From Pseudomonas viridiflava (GTDB taxonomy: Bacteria > Pseudomonadota > Gammaproteobacteria > Pseudomonadales > Pseudomonadaceae): DNA of 64,000 nucleotides. The notes beneath the pieces are model-generated. The model ran no database searches and was not told where the DNA came from. It worked only from the letters and a program-made list of their open reading frames with translations. Of the stretch, positions 35,214 to 45,526 are shown piece after piece. Made by a program: the position numbers and the translations under genes. Where the stretch lies: NCBI RefSeq assembly GCF_003702045.1, contig NZ_RBTP01000042.1, positions 183,136-247,135 of the forward strand. Reading direction: 5' to 3'. How positions within the stretch are numbered: position 1 is the first letter of the stretch; each line of letters begins with the position of its first letter.

Positions 35214-37076
35214 ATGGCCTTACTGCAGATCGCCGAACCCGGCCTCAGTCCTCAACCGCATCAGCGCCGTCTGGCTGTCGGGATCGACTTGGGCACTACC
35301 AATTCTCTGGTCGCTGCAGTGCGCAGTGGCCTGTCCGAGCCACTGGCCGACTCAGAAGGTCAGGTCATCCTGCCTTCCGCCGTCCGTTACCACGCTGACC
35401 GTGTCGAAGTGGGGCAGTCGGCGAAAGCTGCGGCCTCTCAAGATCCGTTCAACACCGTGCTGTCGGTCAAACGCCTCATGGGGCGCGGGCTGACCGACGT
35501 GAAGCAATTGGGTGAGCAACTGCCTTACCGCTTCGTGGGTGGCGAGTCGCACATGCCCTTCATCGAGACCGTCCAGGGGCCGAAAAGCCCGGTGGAAGTG
35601 TCTGCCGACATCCTTAAAGTGCTGCGTCAGCGTGCCGAAGCGACACTGGGTGGCGAACTGGTGGGTGCTGTCATCACCGTTCCCGCTTACTTCGATGATG
35701 CTCAGCGTCAGGCCACCAAAGATGCTGCCAGACTGGCTGGCCTTAATGTGTTGCGCCTGCTCAATGAACCCACCGCCGCTGCGGTCGCTTATGGCCTGGA
35801 TCAGAATGCCGAAGGTGTGGTCGCCATTTATGATTTGGGTGGCGGCACGTTCGATATCTCCATTCTGCGCCTGACGGGCGGTGTGTTCGAAGTGTTGGCC
35901 ACCGGCGGTGACACCGCGTTGGGTGGCGATGATTTCGATCACGCGATTGCCAGCTGGATCGTCGCCGAAGCGGGCCTGTCTGCCGATCTGGCGCCTTCTG
36001 CCCAGCGCAGCCTGTTGCAGGCAGCGTGCGCGGCCAAGGAGGCACTGACTGATGCTGCCTCTGTCGACGTGACCTACGGGGAATGGCAGGGTGCGCTGAC
36101 GCGCGAAGCGTTTGACGCCATGATCGAGCCTATGGTTGCTCGCAGCCTCAAAGCCTGCCGCCGTGCGGTGCGTGACACCGGTATCGAGCTGGAAGAGGTC
36201 GAGGCGGTGGTCATGGTTGGCGGATCGACTCGCGTGCCGCGTGTGCGTGAAGCGGTTGCCGAGTTATTCGGTCGTCAGCCGTTGACCGAGATTGACCCGG
36301 ATCAAGTGGTAGCCATTGGGGCCGCGATCCAGGCCGATACGCTGGCCGGTAACAAGCGCGACGGCGAAGAACTCCTGCTGCTCGATGTGATTCCGCTCTC
36401 GTTGGGGCTGGAGACGATGGGTGGGCTGATGGAGAAAGTCATTCCGCGCAACACGACCATTCCGGTGGCGCGCGGTCAGGACTTCACGACGTACAAAGAT
36501 GGTCAGACGGCCATGATGATTCATGTGCTGCAGGGCGAGCGTGAGCTGATCAGCGATTGCCGCTCGCTGGCGCGCTTCGAATTGCGCGGCATACCGCCGA
36601 TGGTGGCAGGCTCGGCAAAGATTCGTGTCACCTTTCAGGTAGACGCCGATGGTCTGCTGAGCGTTTCTGCGCGTGAGCTGGGATCGGGCATCGAGGCGAG
36701 CATTCAGGTCAAGCCCTCGTATGGTCTGACCGACGGCGAAATCACTCGCATGCTCAAGGACTCCTTCGAATACGCCGGTGATGACAAGGTGGCCCGCGTG
36801 CTGCGCGAGCATCAGGTGGACGCCGAGCGCCTGCTTGAAGCCGTTCAGGGCGCGCTGGATGCCGATGGCGAGCGTCTTCTCGATGAAGAAGAACGCATGG
36901 TCATCAACCTGCAAATGGACGAATTACGTGAATTGATGCACGGCACCGATGGTCATGCCATCGAGCAGCAGACCAAGCGTCTGTCGCAGGTAACCGATGC
37001 ATTTGCTGCCCGCCGACTCGATTCGACGGTAAAAGCCGCATTGGCTGGGCGCAACCTGAATGAGATTGAGGAATAA
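35214..37076 (+). CDS. hscA: Hsp70-class chaperone HscA
   Basis: 620 residues. Actin-like ATPase motifs are [14 protein letters not shown] (about 23-36), [34 protein letters not shown], and [14 protein letters not shown]; the substrate-binding domain follows from about 390. It binds the LPPVK motif of IscU to release finished clusters. Confidence 0.98.
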   Translation: MALLQIAEPGLSPQPHQRRLAVGIDLGTTNSLVAAVRSGLSEPLADSEGQVILPSAVRYHADRVEVGQSAKAAASQDPFNTVLSVKRLMGRGLTDVKQLGEQLPYRFVGGESHMPFIETVQGPKSPVEVSADILKVLRQRAEATLGGELVGAVITVPAYFDDAQRQATKDAARLAGLNVLRLLNEPTAAAVAYGLDQNAEGVVAIYDLGGGTFDISILRLTGGVFEVLATGGDTALGGDDFDHAIASWIVAEAGLSADLAPSAQRSLLQAACAAKEALTDAASVDVTYGEWQGALTREAFDAMIEPMVARSLKACRRAVRDTGIELEEVEAVVMVGGSTRVPRVREAVAELFGRQPLTEIDPDQVVAIGAAIQADTLAGNKRDGEELLLLDVIPLSLGLETMGGLMEKVIPRNTTIPVARGQDFTTYKDGQTAMMIHVLQGERELISDCRSLARFELRGIPPMVAGSAKIRVTFQVDADGLLSVSARELGSGIEASIQVKPSYGLTDGEITRMLKDSFEYAGDDKVARVLREHQVDAERLLEAVQGALDADGERLLDEEERMVINLQMDELRELMHGTDGHAIEQQTKRLSQVTDAFAARRLDSTVKAALAGRNLNEIEE

Positions 37077-37079
37077 CTG

Positions 37080-37421
37080 ATGCCGCAGGTGATTTTTCTG
37101 CCCCACGCCGAGCACTGCCCGGACGGGCTGGTTGTAGAGGCGCAAACCGGTACGTCTATCCTTGAGCTTGCTCATGAGCATCACATCGAGATCGAAAGTG
37201 CCTGTGGCGGCGTCTGTGCGTGCACGACGTGCCACTGCATCATTCGCGAGGGTTTCAATTCGCTGAATGAGGCCGACGAGCTGGAAGAAGACATGCTCGA
37301 CAAAGCCTGGGGCCTGGAAGCGCATTCGCGTCTATCCTGTCAGGCAATTGTCGGCACGGAAGACCTGACCGTCGAAATACCGAAATACTCGCTCAACCAC
37401 GCCGCCGAAGCGCCGCACTGA
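37080..37421 (+). CDS. fdx: [2Fe-2S] ferredoxin of the ISC system
   Basis: 113 residues. Cluster ligands are in ACGGVCACTTCHCI (three cysteines of the CX5CX2C motif) and LSCQAIVG. It provides electrons for cluster assembly on IscU. It starts three bases after the hscA stop. Confidence 0.97.
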   Translation: MPQVIFLPHAEHCPDGLVVEAQTGTSILELAHEHHIEIESACGGVCACTTCHCIIREGFNSLNEADELEEDMLDKAWGLEAHSRLSCQAIVGTEDLTVEIPKYSLNHAAEAPH

Positions 37422-37435
37422 TTCAAGGAACGCTC

Positions 37436-37636
37436 ATGAGTCTCAAATGGGTCGATGTGCAGGAAATCGCTATCCAGCTGGCTGAAAAGTACCCGGATAC
37501 CGATCCTTTTTCTCTGAACTTCGTAAAGTTGCGTGATCTGGTCATGGCGCTCCCTGAATTCGATGATGAGCGCGATCGTGGCGGGGAGAAGGTCCTCGAA
37601 GCGATCCAGACCACATGGAAGGACGAGGCGGATTGA
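37436..37636 (+). CDS. iscX: Fe-S assembly protein IscX
   Basis: 66 residues, acidic, with KWVDVQEIAIQLAEKYPDTD and NFVKLRDLVMALPEFDDE. It binds IscS and iron and tunes cluster assembly. Last gene of the isc operon; a hairpin that also contains the ndk -10 follows. Confidence 0.97.
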   Translation: MSLKWVDVQEIAIQLAEKYPDTDPFSLNFVKLRDLVMALPEFDDERDRGGEKVLEAIQTTWKDEAD

Positions 37637-37656
37637 CGTTCGGTTACTTACGCAGT

Positions 37657-37685
37657 TAGGCAATACACCAGAACCCGCGTATAAT
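37657..37685 (+). promoter_or_regulatory. ndk promoter
   Basis: TAGGCA (37657-37662), 17 bases, then a perfect TATAAT (37680-37685). The -10 sits in the loop of the inverted repeat that closes the isc operon. Confidence 0.7.
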
Positions 37686-37702
37686 TCGCGGGTTTAATTT
37701 TT
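37672..37702 (+). terminator. isc operon terminator hairpin
   Basis: AACCCGCG (37672-37679) and CGCGGGTT (37687-37694) form a perfect eight-base stem with loop TATAATT, followed by TAATTTTTCG. Confidence 0.75.
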
Positions 37703-37732
37703 CGCTTCAATCACTGTTTCTGGAGTTTCACC

Positions 37733-38158
37733 ATGGCTGTTCAACGTACTTTCTCCATCATCAAGCCTGACGCCGTTGCAAAGAACGTAATCGGCGAGAT
37801 CACCACTCGTTTCGAAAAAGCCGGTCTGCGCGTTGTTGCTTCCAAGCTGAAGCAGCTGTCCAAGGCCGAAGCTGAAGGTTTCTACGCTGAGCACAGCGCT
37901 CGTGGTTTCTTCGGCGACCTGGTTGCTTTCATGATCTCCGGTCCGGTTGTCGTTCAGGTTCTGGAAGGCGAAAACGCCATCGCTCTGAACCGTGAGCTGA
38001 TGGGCGCTACCAACCCTAAAGAAGCTGCTGCCGGCACCATCCGTGCTGACTTCGCTGACTCCATCGACGCCAACGCTGTTCACGGTTCCGATTCCGAAGC
38101 AGCCGCTGCTCGTGAAATCTCGTACTTCTTCGCAGCTACCGAGGTAACCACTCGCTAA
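37733..38158 (+). CDS. ndk: Nucleoside diphosphate kinase
   Basis: 141 residues. The phosphohistidine is in [16 protein letters not shown] and the nucleotide site in FSIIKPDAV and [14 protein letters not shown]. It balances NTP pools. Own promoter; a GGAG site precedes the ATG. Confidence 0.98.
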   Translation: MAVQRTFSIIKPDAVAKNVIGEITTRFEKAGLRVVASKLKQLSKAEAEGFYAEHSARGFFGDLVAFMISGPVVVQVLEGENAIALNRELMGATNPKEAAAGTIRADFADSIDANAVHGSDSEAAAAREISYFFAATEVTTR

Positions 38159-38189
38159 GTCTTGCGACTAACGAGTGAGGGGTGAATTC

Positions 38190-39338
38190 ATGATTGCATC
38201 GACTGGTAAAACCAACCTGCTGGGTCTGACTCAGCTGGAAATGGAGAAATTCTTCGACTCTATCGGGGAGAAGCGCTTCCGTGCCGGTCAGGTCATGAAG
38301 TGGATTCACCACTTTGGCGTCGATGATTTCGACGCCATGACGAACGTCAGCAAGGCATTGCGCGAAAAGCTTAAGGCCTGTGCTGAAGTTCGCGGTCCTG
38401 AAGTCGTCAGCGAGGACATTTCGAGCGATGGCACCCGTAAATGGGTGGTGCGCGTCGAGTCCGGCAGCTGCGTCGAGACCGTCTACATTCCGCAGGGCAA
38501 GCGCGGCACGTTGTGTGTCTCGTCCCAGGCGGGTTGCGCGCTGGATTGCAGTTTCTGCTCTACCGGCAAGCAAGGCTTCAATAGCAACCTCACCGCCGCC
38601 GAAGTCATCGGCCAGGTGTGGATTGCCAACAAATCCTTTGGCAGTGTCCCGGCAACCGTCGACCGTGCCATCACCAACGTGGTGATGATGGGCATGGGTG
38701 AGCCACTGCTGAACTTCGACAATGTCATCGCCGCCATGCATCTGATGATGGATGATCTGGGGTATGGCATTTCCAAGCGCCGTGTGACCCTGTCCACCTC
38801 GGGCGTAGTACCGATGATCGACGAGCTGTCCAAGCACATCGACGTATCGCTGGCCCTGTCGCTGCACGCGCCTAACGATGCGCTGCGCAACCAGTTGGTG
38901 CCGATCAACAAGAAATACCCGTTGAACATGCTGCTCGAGTCCTGCCGTCGCTATATGTCCAGCCTGGGTGAAAAACGGGTGCTCACTATTGAGTACACCA
39001 TGCTCAAGGACATTAACGACAAGGTCGAGCACGCCGTTGAAATGATCGAGTTGCTCAAGGACACTCCTTGCAAGATCAACCTGATCCCGTTCAACCCGTT
39101 CCCGCACTCCGGTTACGAGCGTCCCAGCAACAATGCGATACGCCGTTTCCAGGACCTGTTGCATCAGGCCGGCTATAACGTCACTGTGCGCACCACGCGT
39201 GGTGAAGACATTGATGCTGCTTGCGGCCAGTTGGTCGGGCAGGTGATGGATCGCACGCGTCGTAGCGAACGTTATATCGCAGTGCGTGAGTTGAGCGTCG
39301 AGGCAGATGCAGCTCAAGGCGCGGCACCCCGAACCTGA
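38190..39338 (+). CDS. rlmN: Dual-specificity RNA methyltransferase RlmN
   Basis: 382 residues from the ATG at 38190 (GAGGGGTG upstream; an earlier in-frame GTG at 38175 overlaps that site). The radical-SAM cluster motif is [14 protein letters not shown], and the methyl-carrying cysteine is in the C-terminal [10 protein letters not shown]. It makes 2-methyladenosine in 23S rRNA (A2503) and in tRNA position 37. Confidence 0.97.
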   Translation: MIASTGKTNLLGLTQLEMEKFFDSIGEKRFRAGQVMKWIHHFGVDDFDAMTNVSKALREKLKACAEVRGPEVVSEDISSDGTRKWVVRVESGSCVETVYIPQGKRGTLCVSSQAGCALDCSFCSTGKQGFNSNLTAAEVIGQVWIANKSFGSVPATVDRAITNVVMMGMGEPLLNFDNVIAAMHLMMDDLGYGISKRRVTLSTSGVVPMIDELSKHIDVSLALSLHAPNDALRNQLVPINKKYPLNMLLESCRRYMSSLGEKRVLTIEYTMLKDINDKVEHAVEMIELLKDTPCKINLIPFNPFPHSGYERPSNNAIRRFQDLLHQAGYNVTVRTTRGEDIDAACGQLVGQVMDRTRRSERYIAVRELSVEADAAQGAAPRT

Positions 39339-39376
39339 CTGCGAAACTCATCGCGAAACTGACCAAGAGGGACTTC

Positions 39377-40135
39377 ATGTCTGTGCGCGCCCCGTTATTG
39401 CTTTTCGTTGTCATGTTGCTCACGGGCTGCGTCTCAACCGGCAATGTCAATCCGCTCACGACTTCCCAAGGTCGTGACGAAGCGCGCAAGGCGTATGTTC
39501 AGCTGGGCATCGGCTACCTGCAGCAAGGGCAGACCGAGCGCGCCAAGGTTCCGTTGAAAAAGGCGCTTGAGCTGGACGGTTCGGATGCCGAGGCCAACGC
39601 TGCACTGGCGCTGGTCTTTCAGACCGAGATGGAGCCGGAGCTCGCTGACCAGTACTTTCGCAAGGCCTTGTCGGCAAGCCGCAACGAAACACGTATCGTC
39701 AACAACTACGGCAGCTTCCTGTTCGAGCAAAAACGCTACAAGGAAGCTTACGAGCGTTTCGAGCAGGCGGCTGCCGACAACCTCTACCCTGAGCGTTCGC
39801 GGGTTTTCGAAAGCCTGGGCATGACATCGCTCAAGCTGGGCGACCGTGAACAGGCTCGTGAACAATTCACCAAAGCGCTGCGTCTGGACCGTCAACAGCC
39901 ACGTGCGTTGCTGGAAATGGCTGAGTTGTCTTACGAAGACGGGCATTATGTGCCGGCGCGTGACTATTACGACCGTTTTAGCCAACTGAGTGAGCAAAAT
40001 GCACGTAGTCTATTGCTCGGTACGCGGTTGGCTAAAGTGTACGAAGACCGCAACAAAGCGGCCAGTTTTGGTCTGCAATTAAAAAGACTCTATCCCGGTA
40101 CGCCGGAATATCAGCAATACCTGTCGGAGCAATGA
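39377..40135 (+). CDS. pilF: Type IV pilus assembly lipoprotein PilF
   Basis: 252 residues. The lipobox is LLTGC (Cys18 region) after a short hydrophobic signal, followed by six TPR-like helical pairs (AYVQLGIGYLQQGQTERAK, ADQYFRKALSA, RYKEAYERFEQAA and similar). It is the pilotin that places the PilQ secretin in the outer membrane. Its stop overlaps the rodZ start. Confidence 0.93.
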   Translation: MSVRAPLLLFVVMLLTGCVSTGNVNPLTTSQGRDEARKAYVQLGIGYLQQGQTERAKVPLKKALELDGSDAEANAALALVFQTEMEPELADQYFRKALSASRNETRIVNNYGSFLFEQKRYKEAYERFEQAAADNLYPERSRVFESLGMTSLKLGDREQAREQFTKALRLDRQQPRALLEMAELSYEDGHYVPARDYYDRFSQLSEQNARSLLLGTRLAKVYEDRNKAASFGLQLKRLYPGTPEYQQYLSEQ

Positions 40136-41136
40136 TGAAAGCGGCGCATCCCGAAGTTGTAGCAACCAACCGCGTGAATCCTGGAGAAACCCTGCGCCAG
40201 GTTCGCGAGAGCAAAAACTGGTCGCTGCCAGATGTGGCTTTGAGGCTGAACCTTACCGTGGCTTCACTGAGTCATCTGGAAAACGGGAACTTCGAAAAGC
40301 TGCCTGGGCATACCTTTGCCCGAGGCTATGTGCGTGCCTACGCGAAATTGCTGGAGCTGGATCAGGCCGCACTGGTCGCGCAGTTCGATCAGTTCACGGG
40401 CACGGACGGCAAAGGCAGTTCGGTTCACGCGCTGGGGCGTATCGAAGAACCTGTTCGTCTCTCGCATAATATCTTGCGCATCGTCAGCCTGTTATTGCTG
40501 ATTGTGTTGGTAGGTGGCGGCTTTTTCTGGTGGCAGGATCAGGCGTCGATGCGTGGCAAGGATCAGTCCGGGCTCAACCTTGAGCACGTCGAAGTCGAAA
40601 GCGCCGACGGCACGACCCAGATCCACCCGCTGGACGAGCCGGAAGACCAGGCCGTCGTCGAAAACCAGGCCACCGGCGAGACGGCCTTGCCGTTGACACC
40701 TTCGCTACCTTCCACCGAATCCCAAAGCGCTGCGCCTGTCGCTCAGGCTCCTGCTGCAACGGCCCCTGCGCAGACCCCGTCATCTGTTGCGTCCACGCCT
40801 GCTGCACCGACCGCCCAGGCACCCGCTGTTGCGCCGTCTGTTCCGTCCATGCCAACCACGCCACCGGTCGAGCAGGCTGCTCCCGTTGTTGCGGGTGCCG
40901 GGCAGGTCAACGTTCAGTTCACGGCCGATTGCTGGACACAGGTTACCGATGGCAACGGCAAGGTGCTGGTCAGCGGCCTCAAGCGCAAGGGCGAAAGTCT
41001 GGACGTCAACGGTAAGCCGCCGCTGACGCTGCGCCTTGGGTTCGCCCGTGGTGCGCAAGTCAGCTATAACGGTCAGCCTGTAGACGTGGCACCTTTTACC
41101 AGCGGCGAAACTGCTCGCCTGAAACTAGGGCAATAA
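40132..41136 (+). CDS. rodZ: Cell-shape protein RodZ
   Basis: 334 residues. N-terminal helix-turn-helix (NPGETLRQVRESKNWSLPDVALRLNLT, about 16-42, and FARGYVRAYAKLLELD), a membrane helix near 110-130 (ILRIVSLLLLIVLVGGGFFW), a Pro/Ala/Thr-rich periplasmic linker (about 180-265), and a C-terminal beta domain (DUF4115) with VNVQFTADCWTQVTDGNGK. It links MreB to the wall synthesis machinery. Start codons ATGATG overlap the pilF stop. Confidence 0.95.
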   Translation: MMKAAHPEVVATNRVNPGETLRQVRESKNWSLPDVALRLNLTVASLSHLENGNFEKLPGHTFARGYVRAYAKLLELDQAALVAQFDQFTGTDGKGSSVHALGRIEEPVRLSHNILRIVSLLLLIVLVGGGFFWWQDQASMRGKDQSGLNLEHVEVESADGTTQIHPLDEPEDQAVVENQATGETALPLTPSLPSTESQSAAPVAQAPAATAPAQTPSSVASTPAAPTAQAPAVAPSVPSMPTTPPVEQAAPVVAGAGQVNVQFTADCWTQVTDGNGKVLVSGLKRKGESLDVNGKPPLTLRLGFARGAQVSYNGQPVDVAPFTSGETARLKLGQ

Positions 41137-41139
41137 GTC

Positions 41140-42249
41140 ATGCACGGCGAATCCCCGATCAAGCGTCGCGAATCCCGAAAAATATGGGTTGGTTCTGTTC
41201 CTGTCGGCGGTGATGCCCCGATTGCAGTGCAGAGCATGACCAACAGTGACACCAACGATGTGGCGGCCACGGTTGCACAGATCAACCGGCTGGAAGCGGC
41301 CGGTGTCGATATCGTTCGGGTTTCCGTACCGGACATGGATGCAGCCGAAGCATTCGGTCGCATCAAGCAACTGGTCAAGGTGCCGTTGGTGGCCGATATC
41401 CATTTCGACTACAAGATTGCACTGCGCGTGGCCGAACTGGGCGTCGACTGCCTGCGCATCAACCCAGGCAACATCGGTCGCGAAGACCGCGTTCGCGCAG
41501 TGGTTGATGCTGCTCGCGACCGTGGCATCCCGATCCGTATTGGCGTCAACGCCGGTTCCCTGGAAAAAGACCTGCAGAAGAAATACGGCGAGCCCACGCC
41601 CGCTGCGCTGGTCGAGTCGGCATTGCGTCACGTCGAGCACCTGGACCGGTTGAATTTCCCGGACTTCAAGGTCAGCGTGAAGGCGTCCGACGTGTTCATG
41701 GCCGTCGAAGCCTATCGCCTGCTGGCCAAGCAGATCATCCAGCCGCTGCACCTGGGCATCACCGAAGCGGGTGGATTGCGTTCAGGCACAGTGAAATCGG
41801 CTGTCGGCCTAGGTATGCTGCTTGCCGAGGGGATTGGCGATACTATCCGCATCTCGCTGGCCGCTGATCCGGTCGAAGAGGTGAAAGTCGGTTACGACAT
41901 CCTCAAATCGTTGCGCCTTCGTTCCCGTGGCATCAACTTCATCGCCTGCCCGAGTTGCTCGAGGCAGAATTTTGATGTGGTCAAGACCATGAACGAGCTG
42001 GAAGGTCGTCTCGAAGATTTGCTGGTGCCGCTGGATGTTGCCGTCATCGGTTGTGTGGTCAATGGTCCAGGTGAAGCCAAGGAGGCGCACGTCGGCCTTA
42101 CGGGCGGTACGCCGAACCTGATCTACATCGATGGCAAGCCTGCGCAGAAACTGACCAATGACAATCTCGTGGATGAGCTTGAACGCTTGATTCGCGAGAA
42201 AGCGGCTCAAAAGGTCGAAGCCGACGCCTCGGTCATCGTGCGCGGCTAA
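41140..42249 (+). CDS. ispG: 4-hydroxy-3-methylbut-2-enyl diphosphate synthase IspG
   Basis: 369 residues. Conserved starting region [30 protein letters not shown] and LRINPGNIG; cluster ligands are in [12 protein letters not shown] and [12 protein letters not shown]. It is the second-last step of the MEP isoprenoid pathway, a [4Fe-4S] enzyme. Begins three bases after rodZ. Confidence 0.97.
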   Translation: MHGESPIKRRESRKIWVGSVPVGGDAPIAVQSMTNSDTNDVAATVAQINRLEAAGVDIVRVSVPDMDAAEAFGRIKQLVKVPLVADIHFDYKIALRVAELGVDCLRINPGNIGREDRVRAVVDAARDRGIPIRIGVNAGSLEKDLQKKYGEPTPAALVESALRHVEHLDRLNFPDFKVSVKASDVFMAVEAYRLLAKQIIQPLHLGITEAGGLRSGTVKSAVGLGMLLAEGIGDTIRISLAADPVEEVKVGYDILKSLRLRSRGINFIACPSCSRQNFDVVKTMNELEGRLEDLLVPLDVAVIGCVVNGPGEAKEAHVGLTGGTPNLIYIDGKPAQKLTNDNLVDELERLIREKAAQKVEADASVIVRG

Positions 42250-42271
42250 CCCGTATTGCTAAGGATTTTTT

Positions 42272-43561
42272 GTGAGTAAGTCTCTGCAAGCCATTCGTGG
42301 CATGAACGACATCCTGCCCGAGCAGACCCCGCTGTGGCGTCATTTCGAAGGCACTGTTTCGCGTCTGCTCGATAACTACGGTTACCGGCAGATTCGCATG
42401 CCTATCGTCGAATTCACCGACCTGTTCAAGCGCTCCATCGGTGAAGTCACCGACATCGTCGAGAAAGAGATGTACACCTTTGCCGATCGCAATGGTGACT
42501 CCCTCACGCTGCGTCCTGAAGGCACGGCAGCGTGCGTGCGTGCCGTGCTTGAGCATGGCATTACCGGTGGCGGCCAGGTCCAGAAACTGTGGTACATCGG
42601 GCCGATGTTTCGCCACGAGCGTCCGCAGAAAGGCCGTTATCGCCAGTTTCACCAGATCGGCGTGGAAGTCTTCAACCTCGACGGTCCGGACATCGACGCC
42701 GAATTGATCGTCATGACCTGGCGTCTCTGGGGCATGCTGGGCATTCGCGACGCGGTCAAGCTGGAGCTCAACAGCCTGGGCACCAGCGAAGCGCGGGCAC
42801 GTTATCGCGACGCACTGGTCGAGTTTCTTTCTGCCCGTCTCGATCAACTGGACGAAGACAGTCAGCGCCGCCTGAAAACCAACCCGCTGCGCGTTCTGGA
42901 TACCAAGCACCCTGAAACTCAGGCCGTGCTGGTGGATGCCCCCAAGCTGGCCGACTATCTGGACGATGAATCCCGTGTGCATTTCGACGGCCTGAAAGCC
43001 CGTCTGGACGCAGCCGGTATTCCCTATGTGATCAACCCCAAGCTGGTGCGCGGGCTGGATTACTACAGCAAGACCGTTTTCGAATGGGTCACCGACAAAC
43101 TAGGTGCCCAGGGCACTGTCTGTGCTGGCGGCCGTTACGACGGCCTGGTCGAGCAGATGGGCGGCAAGTCGACAGCAGGTGTCGGTTTCGCGATGGGCAT
43201 CGAGCGTCTGGTTCTGCTGCTTGAAACCCTTGATCAGATCCCTGAAGAAATTTCCCGTCAGGTCGACGTTTACCTGTGCGCGTTCGGCGAAGCTGCCGAG
43301 CTGGCCGGGCTGACCCTGGCCGAACAGGTGCGTGACCGGTTGCCCAACCTGCGTCTGCAGATCAATGCCGGTGCCGGAAGCTTCAAGAGCCAGTTCAAGA
43401 AGGCCGACAAGAGCGGCGCGCTGTATGCTCTGATCCTCGGCGACGAAGAACTCTCCCAGAAGATCATTGGCGTCAAACCCCTGCGCGGTCAGGGTGAACA
43501 ACAAAATATTGCCTGGGACGCTCTGTCAGAGCACCTGGCCTCCTGCGTCGTGCAGGGTTGA
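42272..43561 (+). CDS. hisS: Histidyl-tRNA synthetase
   Basis: 429 residues from GTG 42272 (AAGGAT upstream). Class II motifs: [14 protein letters not shown], motif 2 [21 protein letters not shown], the histidine-A box [15 protein letters not shown] and motif 3 [11 protein letters not shown]. The C-terminal anticodon-binding domain is complete. Confidence 0.97.
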   Translation: MSKSLQAIRGMNDILPEQTPLWRHFEGTVSRLLDNYGYRQIRMPIVEFTDLFKRSIGEVTDIVEKEMYTFADRNGDSLTLRPEGTAACVRAVLEHGITGGGQVQKLWYIGPMFRHERPQKGRYRQFHQIGVEVFNLDGPDIDAELIVMTWRLWGMLGIRDAVKLELNSLGTSEARARYRDALVEFLSARLDQLDEDSQRRLKTNPLRVLDTKHPETQAVLVDAPKLADYLDDESRVHFDGLKARLDAAGIPYVINPKLVRGLDYYSKTVFEWVTDKLGAQGTVCAGGRYDGLVEQMGGKSTAGVGFAMGIERLVLLLETLDQIPEEISRQVDVYLCAFGEAAELAGLTLAEQVRDRLPNLRLQINAGAGSFKSQFKKADKSGALYALILGDEELSQKIIGVKPLRGQGEQQNIAWDALSEHLASCVVQG

Positions 43562-43600
43562 AGCTGATTAACAGCCGTTTTAGCGAATAGGAGTATTGGG

Positions 43601-44242
43601 GTGTCGAGTTCTGAAGATGATGAGCTGGCGGGAGTGAAGGACTGGTGGCAGCGCAACGGCAAACCCCTGCTTACAGGTGGTCTGCTGGCGCTGGTCGTGG
43701 TCCTGGGCTGGCAGTACTGGCAGAGATCTCAGGCCAGCCAGTCGCAAGGCGCCTCGATGCTCTATCAGCAATTGTTGGAAACCGCGTTGACGCCAAGCGG
43801 CCAGGCAGACACCACACGTGTCGCCGAGATATCCGGCAAGCTTAAAAGCGAATACGGCGGCACCACTTATGCCCAATACGGCAGTCTTTTCGTCGCCAAA
43901 GTGGCGGTTGATGCCGGTAAACTCGACGACGCGGCTGCCGAGCTGAAAGTGGTCGCCGACAAGCCTGCCAACGACACGCTGGGCGAAATTGCCCGTCAGC
44001 GTCTGGCTCGCGTGCTGGCTGCACAGAACAAGGCTGATGACGCGCTGAAACTGCTGGAAGGCGATGCTGATAAATCGTTCCTGGCCAGCCGTGAAGAACT
44101 CAAAGGTGACCTGCTGGTTCAGCTGGGTCGTACCGACGAGGCACATGCTGCATACCAAAAGGCCAAATCCGCTCTGTCTGAAGAAGCAGCGGTTGGTGGC
44201 CTGCAAATGAAGCTCGACGATCTGGCGAAAGGGGATGCGTGA
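43601..44242 (+). CDS. yfgM: Periplasmic chaperone / ancillary SecYEG protein YfgM
   Basis: 213 residues from GTG 43601. A cytoplasmic start (EDDELAGVKDWWQRNGKP), one membrane helix (about 22-40, LLTGGLLALVVVLGWQYW), and a periplasmic TPR-like domain (LDDAAAELKVVADKPAND, ALKLLEGDADKSFLASREELKGDL). The family binds PpiD at the translocon. Overlaps or abuts bamB. Confidence 0.92.
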   Translation: MSSSEDDELAGVKDWWQRNGKPLLTGGLLALVVVLGWQYWQRSQASQSQGASMLYQQLLETALTPSGQADTTRVAEISGKLKSEYGGTTYAQYGSLFVAKVAVDAGKLDDAAAELKVVADKPANDTLGEIARQRLARVLAAQNKADDALKLLEGDADKSFLASREELKGDLLVQLGRTDEAHAAYQKAKSALSEEAAVGGLQMKLDDLAKGDA

Positions 44243-44243
44243 C

Positions 44244-45386
44244 GTGATTCGTTGGAAACATGCAGCATTGCTGGCTCTGGCCATTCTGGCCGCGGGTTGC
44301 AGCAGCAACAGCAAGAAAGAACTGCCGCCGGCCGAGCTGACCGACTTCAAGGAAGAAGTGGTCCTGCAAAAGCAGTGGAGCCGCTCCATCGGTGACGGCC
44401 AGGGCAAGACTTACAACATGCTGGTTCCGGCCATTGATGGCGACCGCATTTATGCGGCCGACGTTACCGGCGAAGTCGTTTCGCTGGACCGCCTGACGGG
44501 CGACGTGATCTGGAAGAAGGATCTCGAGCTGCCAGTCTCCGGTGCGGTAGGCGTGGGTTACGGCCTGGTGATGATCGGCACCCTCAAGGGTGAAGTGGTC
44601 GCTATGGACGCCACCACCGGCGAAGAAAAGTGGCGCGCTCGCGTGACCAGCGAAGTGCTGGCCCCGCCTGCCACCAACGGCAGCGTTGTCGTGGTCCAGA
44701 CGCAGGATGATCGCGTGGTCGGCTTCGATGCCTCCACCGGCTCCCAGCTCTGGATCTACGAAAGCACCCCTGCGGTACTGACGTTGCGTGGTACTGGCGC
44801 TCCGCTGGTGACCAACCGTCTTGCAGTGGCAGGTCTGTCCACCGGTAAAGTGGTGGCGTTGGACATCACCAATGGTGTGCCGATCTGGGAGCAGCGCGTA
44901 GCCGTTCCGCAAGGTCGTTCGGAACTGGACCGTGTCGTCGATATCGACGGAGGTCTGTTGCTGTCTGGCGGTACACTGTACGTCGCAACCTATCAGGGCC
45001 GCGTTGCCGGTCTTGAACTGGAAAGCGGTCGTGTGCTGTGGCAACGCGATGCGTCGAGCTACTCAGGCGTAGCTCAAGGCTTCGGCAGCGTTTATGCCAC
45101 CCTGGCTTCCGGCACCGTCGAAGGCATTGACGAGCGTTCTTCGTCGGCCTTGTGGAGCAACGAATCTCTGGCTCGTCGCCAATTGGGCGCGCCGGAAGTG
45201 TATTCCAGCTACATCGCAGTCGGCGACATGGAAGGCTACCTTCACCTGTTGAGCCAGGTAGACGGTCGTTTCGTGGGACGTCAGCGTATCGACAGCGACG
45301 GCCTGCGTGCCCGTCCGCTGGTGGTTGGAGACATGATTTACGTGTATGGCAACAGCGGCAAACTGGAAGCCCTGACCATCAAGTAA
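44244..45386 (+). CDS. bamB: Outer membrane assembly lipoprotein BamB
   Basis: 380 residues from GTG 44244, placed nine bases after AAAGGGG; an ATG at 44235 is in frame but touches that site. Lipobox LAAGCSSN, then an eight-bladed PQQ-type beta-propeller with repeated GxVxALDxxTG units (GEVVSLDRLTGDVIW, GEVVAMDATTGEEKW, DRVVGFDASTGSQLW, GRVAGLELESGRVLW). It supports beta-barrel insertion by the BAM complex. Stop of yfgM precedes by two bases. Confidence 0.96.
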   Translation: MIRWKHAALLALAILAAGCSSNSKKELPPAELTDFKEEVVLQKQWSRSIGDGQGKTYNMLVPAIDGDRIYAADVTGEVVSLDRLTGDVIWKKDLELPVSGAVGVGYGLVMIGTLKGEVVAMDATTGEEKWRARVTSEVLAPPATNGSVVVVQTQDDRVVGFDASTGSQLWIYESTPAVLTLRGTGAPLVTNRLAVAGLSTGKVVALDITNGVPIWEQRVAVPQGRSELDRVVDIDGGLLLSGGTLYVATYQGRVAGLELESGRVLWQRDASSYSGVAQGFGSVYATLASGTVEGIDERSSSALWSNESLARRQLGAPEVYSSYIAVGDMEGYLHLLSQVDGRFVGRQRIDSDGLRARPLVVGDMIYVYGNSGKLEALTIK

Positions 45387-45397
45387 AGAGTGAACAT

Positions 45398-45502
45398 GCC
45401 GCAGGCCCAAGGCCTGTGGCGACCTTGCCCAGGCAAGGCTGCAGTGCCTTCGGGCACTGCCCCGAACTCCGGCCGCTGCCCTGCAGCGGCTTTTGTATTT
45501 TC
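45398..45502 (+). other. Four consecutive stem-loops between bamB and der
   Basis: In about 100 bases: stem 1 GCCGCAGGCC/GGCCTGTGGC (45398-45420), stem 2 CCTTGCC/GGCAAGG (45423-45438), stem 3 GCAGTGCC-TTCG-GGCACTGC (45441-45460, a UUCG tetraloop), stem 4 GCCGCTG/CAGCGGC (45472-45490) followed by TTTTGTATTTT. The last is a terminator; the first three are tightly packed with few unpaired bases. This could be a 3' stabilising element or a short structured RNA; no RNA family recognised. Confidence 0.75.
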
Positions 45503-45526
45503 TGAAATAACGAAGTGGAGAGCCGC

